The notes below the pieces were generated by a model. It saw only the letters and a list, made by a program, of their open reading frames with translations, ran no database searches and had not been told where the DNA came from. The position numbers and the translations under genes are program-made. Source: JBBRLG01 sp038231495 (lineage in GTDB: Bacteria > Planctomycetota > Planctomycetia > Gemmatales > Gemmataceae). From it: 22,885 nt of DNA. The stretch is taken from the NCBI GenBank assembly GCA_038231495.1, contig JBBRLG010000041.1, forward strand, positions 1-22,885, given 5' to 3'. This document shows positions 21,340 to 22,885 of the stretch, in pieces. Positions within the stretch are counted from its first letter, which is position 1. Every line of letters starts with the position of its first letter.

Positions 21340-21939
21340 TCAAAGCAAATCTTCCAACGATAACCCGATCGCCGCGCCCAGCGAGAAGGTTTCGCCGGTG
21401 ATGGGGTCCGGCCCCGGCACCCGCGCGCCCGGAAGCCGCAACGACGGCTCAATGTTGTGGACGTGCGGAATGTACCGTTCGATGATGGCCAGTTCGCCCG
21501 CGTCCAGCCAGATCAGTGAACAACGGTCGCAGGTATCCACGACGGCATTGCCGCCGCCGAAGAAGGGGTGGGCGTCCATCCGCTTCTTGCAATGGGGACA
21601 CTTCAGCGAGCGGTGCAGATCCGCCGGGTCGAACGGGCCGGGCCGCTGCTCGTGCGCGTCGTGGCTACTGCGGCGCTTGATGACGATCACCCCGAAAAGA
21701 CTTACCGCCGTTAGAAAGCCGCGGCAGCGGTCGCAGTAGCAGACCGGTTCGCCCTCGATCAGGGCCGCCTGCAACCACTGGTCCCGGCATACCGGGCAAG
21801 GAACGCCCGCCGGGTCGCCGAGCGGGCAAACGCCGTCGCCGGTTTCTTGGGGGAAATGGTAACCGTCGCAATGCGCGCAATGGAGGTGGTTGCGATTGCC
21901 GACCGGCGCCATGGCCGCGCCACATCCGGGACAATTCAT
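21340..21939 (-). CDS. Three-zinc-ribbon (TFIIB-type) protein
   Basis: A 199-aa protein with three C-x-x-C...C-x-x-C units: C3/C6 with C21/C24, C48/C51 with C69/C72, and C114/C117 with C137/C140. The last unit, C-P-H-C-K-K-R-M-D...T-C-D-R-C-S-L-I-W-L-D-A-G-E-L, is the TFIIB-like zinc-finger domain found in many bacterial proteins of unknown role. A short hydrophobic stretch (L-F-G-V-I-V-I, 81-87) is too brief to be a clear membrane segment. It is convergent with the Uma2 gene (3 nt between stops) and divergent from aspS. It is probably a nucleic-acid- or protein-binding zinc protein; nothing more specific can be said. Confidence 0.8.
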   Translation of the reverse strand: MNCPGCGAAMAPVGNRNHLHCAHCDGYHFPQETGDGVCPLGDPAGVPCPVCRDQWLQAALIEGEPVCYCDRCRGFLTAVSLFGVIVIKRRSSHDAHEQRPGPFDPADLHRSLKCPHCKKRMDAHPFFGGGNAVVDTCDRCSLIWLDAGELAIIERYIPHVHNIEPSLRLPGARVPGPDPITGETFSLGAAIGLSLEDLL

Positions 21940-22030
21940 GGGTGTTCTCTTTTTTGCTTTACCGTGTCTCTATAGGGGAACGTAGGTCAGGATCGGTGCT
22001 GGGTCAATCGGCGTCGCCAGTCGCGTTCCC

Positions 22031-22036
22031 TATAAT
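22031..22036 (+). promoter_or_regulatory. Putative -10 box for aspS
   Basis: An exact TATAAT lies 94 nt before the aspS ATG. No good -35 is seen at 16-18 nt spacing, so this is tentative. It would give a leader of about 88 nt. Confidence 0.4.
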
Positions 22037-22130
22037 CCACCAAAGTCGGTTCGGTGCCGCGCACCCCCGCGCGGCCCGTACACGGCCAGGGAACTTCATG
22101 GCCAAGGAAGCGTAGAAGGAACCAGAAAAC

Positions 22131-22885
22131 ATGCCGCGTTTGCGTCGGTCTCATACCTGTGGCGAACTGCGTGAAACCCACGTCGGCGAAACCGTGTTGC
22201 TCAACGGCTGGGTCCACGTCATCCGGGCGTTCCCGCAGCAGATTTTCATCGACCTGCGCGACCGCTACGGCCTCACCCAGGTCGTCGTCGAGGCGGACCG
22301 CGCCGCCGGTGCCGCCGCGAGCGCGTTGTTCAAAGCCGCCGGTGAGGTGGGCCGCGAATGGGTTCTCGCCGTGCGCGGCAAAGTGCGCCACCGGCTGCCG
22401 GGCAAGGACAATCCCGACCTCGACACCGGCAAAGTCGAGTTGCAAGCCACGGAATTGCACGTCCTGAACCGCTGCCCGACGCCGCCCTTTGAAGTGACAG
22501 AGTTCCCCGGCGACGAACTGGCCGGCGAAGACCTGCGCATGCAGTACCGTTACCTCGACCTGCGCCGGGGCACACTGCACCACACGCTGATAATGCGGCA
22601 CCGGATGAACAAGATCATCCGCGACTACCTCGACGAGCGCGGCTTCCTGGAGTTGGAAACGCCGCTGCTGGGCCGCAGCACGCCGGAAGGGGCGCGCGAC
22701 TACCTCGTGCCGAGCCGCGTCTTTCCCGGCCAGTGGTTCGCGCTGCCGCAGTCGCCGCAGCTGTACAAGCAACTCCTCATGGTCGCCGGCTACGACAAGT
22801 ATTTCCAGATCGCTCGCTGCCTGCGCGACGAGGATCTGCGCGCCGACCGCCAGCCGGAATTCACGCAACTCGATCTCGAAATGTC
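22131..22885 (+). CDS. aspS: Aspartyl-tRNA synthetase (partial)
   Basis: The first 251 codons of a class II aminoacyl-tRNA synthetase that charges tRNA-Asp (or also tRNA-Asn in the non-discriminating form). R-S-H-T-C-G-E-L-R opens the protein; the anticodon-binding OB fold shows L-N-G-W-V-H-V and I-F-I-D-L-R-D-R-Y-G-L-T-Q-V-V. Motif 1 and active-site elements follow: R-Y-L-D-L-R-R, F-L-E-L-E-T-P, S-T-P-E-G-A-R-D-Y-L-V-P-S-R, A-L-P-Q-S-P-Q-L-Y-K-Q and the motif 2 region R-C-L-R-D-E-D-L-R-A-D-R-Q-P-E-F-T-Q-L-D. AAGGAA (22116-22121) supports ATG 22131. The R-D-H-G-G usual after the first strand is R-A-F-P-Q-Q here. The gene runs off the right edge, so the bacterial insertion and C-terminus are unseen. 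Confidence 0.97.
   Translation, partial: MPRLRRSHTCGELRETHVGETVLLNGWVHVIRAFPQQIFIDLRDRYGLTQVVVEADRAAGAAASALFKAAGEVGREWVLAVRGKVRHRLPGKDNPDLDTGKVELQATELHVLNRCPTPPFEVTEFPGDELAGEDLRMQYRYLDLRRGTLHHTLIMRHRMNKIIRDYLDERGFLELETPLLGRSTPEGARDYLVPSRVFPGQWFALPQSPQLYKQLLMVAGYDKYFQIARCLRDEDLRADRQPEFTQLDLEM

Overview
The window is dense, GC-rich bacterial DNA that most resembles a Gemmata-like planctomycete. I infer this from the long GC-rich genes, the lipid and ribosomal gene set, secreted Pro/Cys-rich and di-haem cytochrome proteins, and above all from several families of perfect palindromes scattered between genes. No rRNA or tRNA gene, CRISPR array or complete insertion sequence was seen.

Layout. 1-1200: start of a probable transposase running off the left edge, a SnoaL-like/CaMKII-association-domain protein and a short Flp-type pilin. 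1200-3320: a strong hairpin, a SEC-C zinc-motif protein and a membrane-anchored AAA ATPase, closed by a second copy of the terminator that follows the pilin. 3261-4352 (minus): an RmlD-like reductase. 4621-5565: a secreted Cys/Pro-rich protein followed by a perfect terminator and large palindromes. 5822-6820 (minus): gpsA. 6946-8810: a small conserved-looking protein, then an overlapping pair of an ABC/RecF-like ATPase and a DUF4276/TOPRIM-like protein. 8881-10428: di-haem cytochrome c peroxidase-like protein. 10478-14343 (minus): a TPR-like protein, a YacL-type PIN-TRAM protein, a dGTPase-like HD phosphohydrolase and a HIT protein. 14443-18877: rpmF, plsX, a 59-aa ORF, fabD, acpP and fabF, headed by a good sigma70-type promoter. 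18950-20143: MoeB/ThiF-rhodanese fusion. 20214-20570: a small thioredoxin-fold protein. 20590-21336: Uma2-family protein. 21340-21939 (minus): three-zinc-ribbon protein. 22131-end: aspS, truncated by the window.

The main discovery candidate is at 20214-20570. A well-placed ribosome-binding site starts an ORF that meets an in-frame TGA at codon 14 and then continues open for 104 codons. The TGA sits exactly where the first cysteine of a CxxC redox motif is expected, giving U-x-x-C. A 7-bp hairpin with a 3-nt loop beginning with G lies 23 nt downstream, as in bacterial SECIS elements. Ordinary gene calling would start at the ATG right after the TGA and lose the active site. I read this as a selenocysteine-containing ArsC/Spx/glutaredoxin-like protein.

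The lipid cluster links phosphate-acyl transfer (PlsX), malonyl loading (FabD), the acyl carrier (AcpP) and condensation (FabF), but fabH and fabG, common in such clusters elsewhere, are absent. GpsA, which makes the glycerol 3-phosphate backbone, is elsewhere in the window. The palindromic repeats sit almost entirely at gene ends and between convergent genes, and may act as terminators or be non-autonomous mobile elements.
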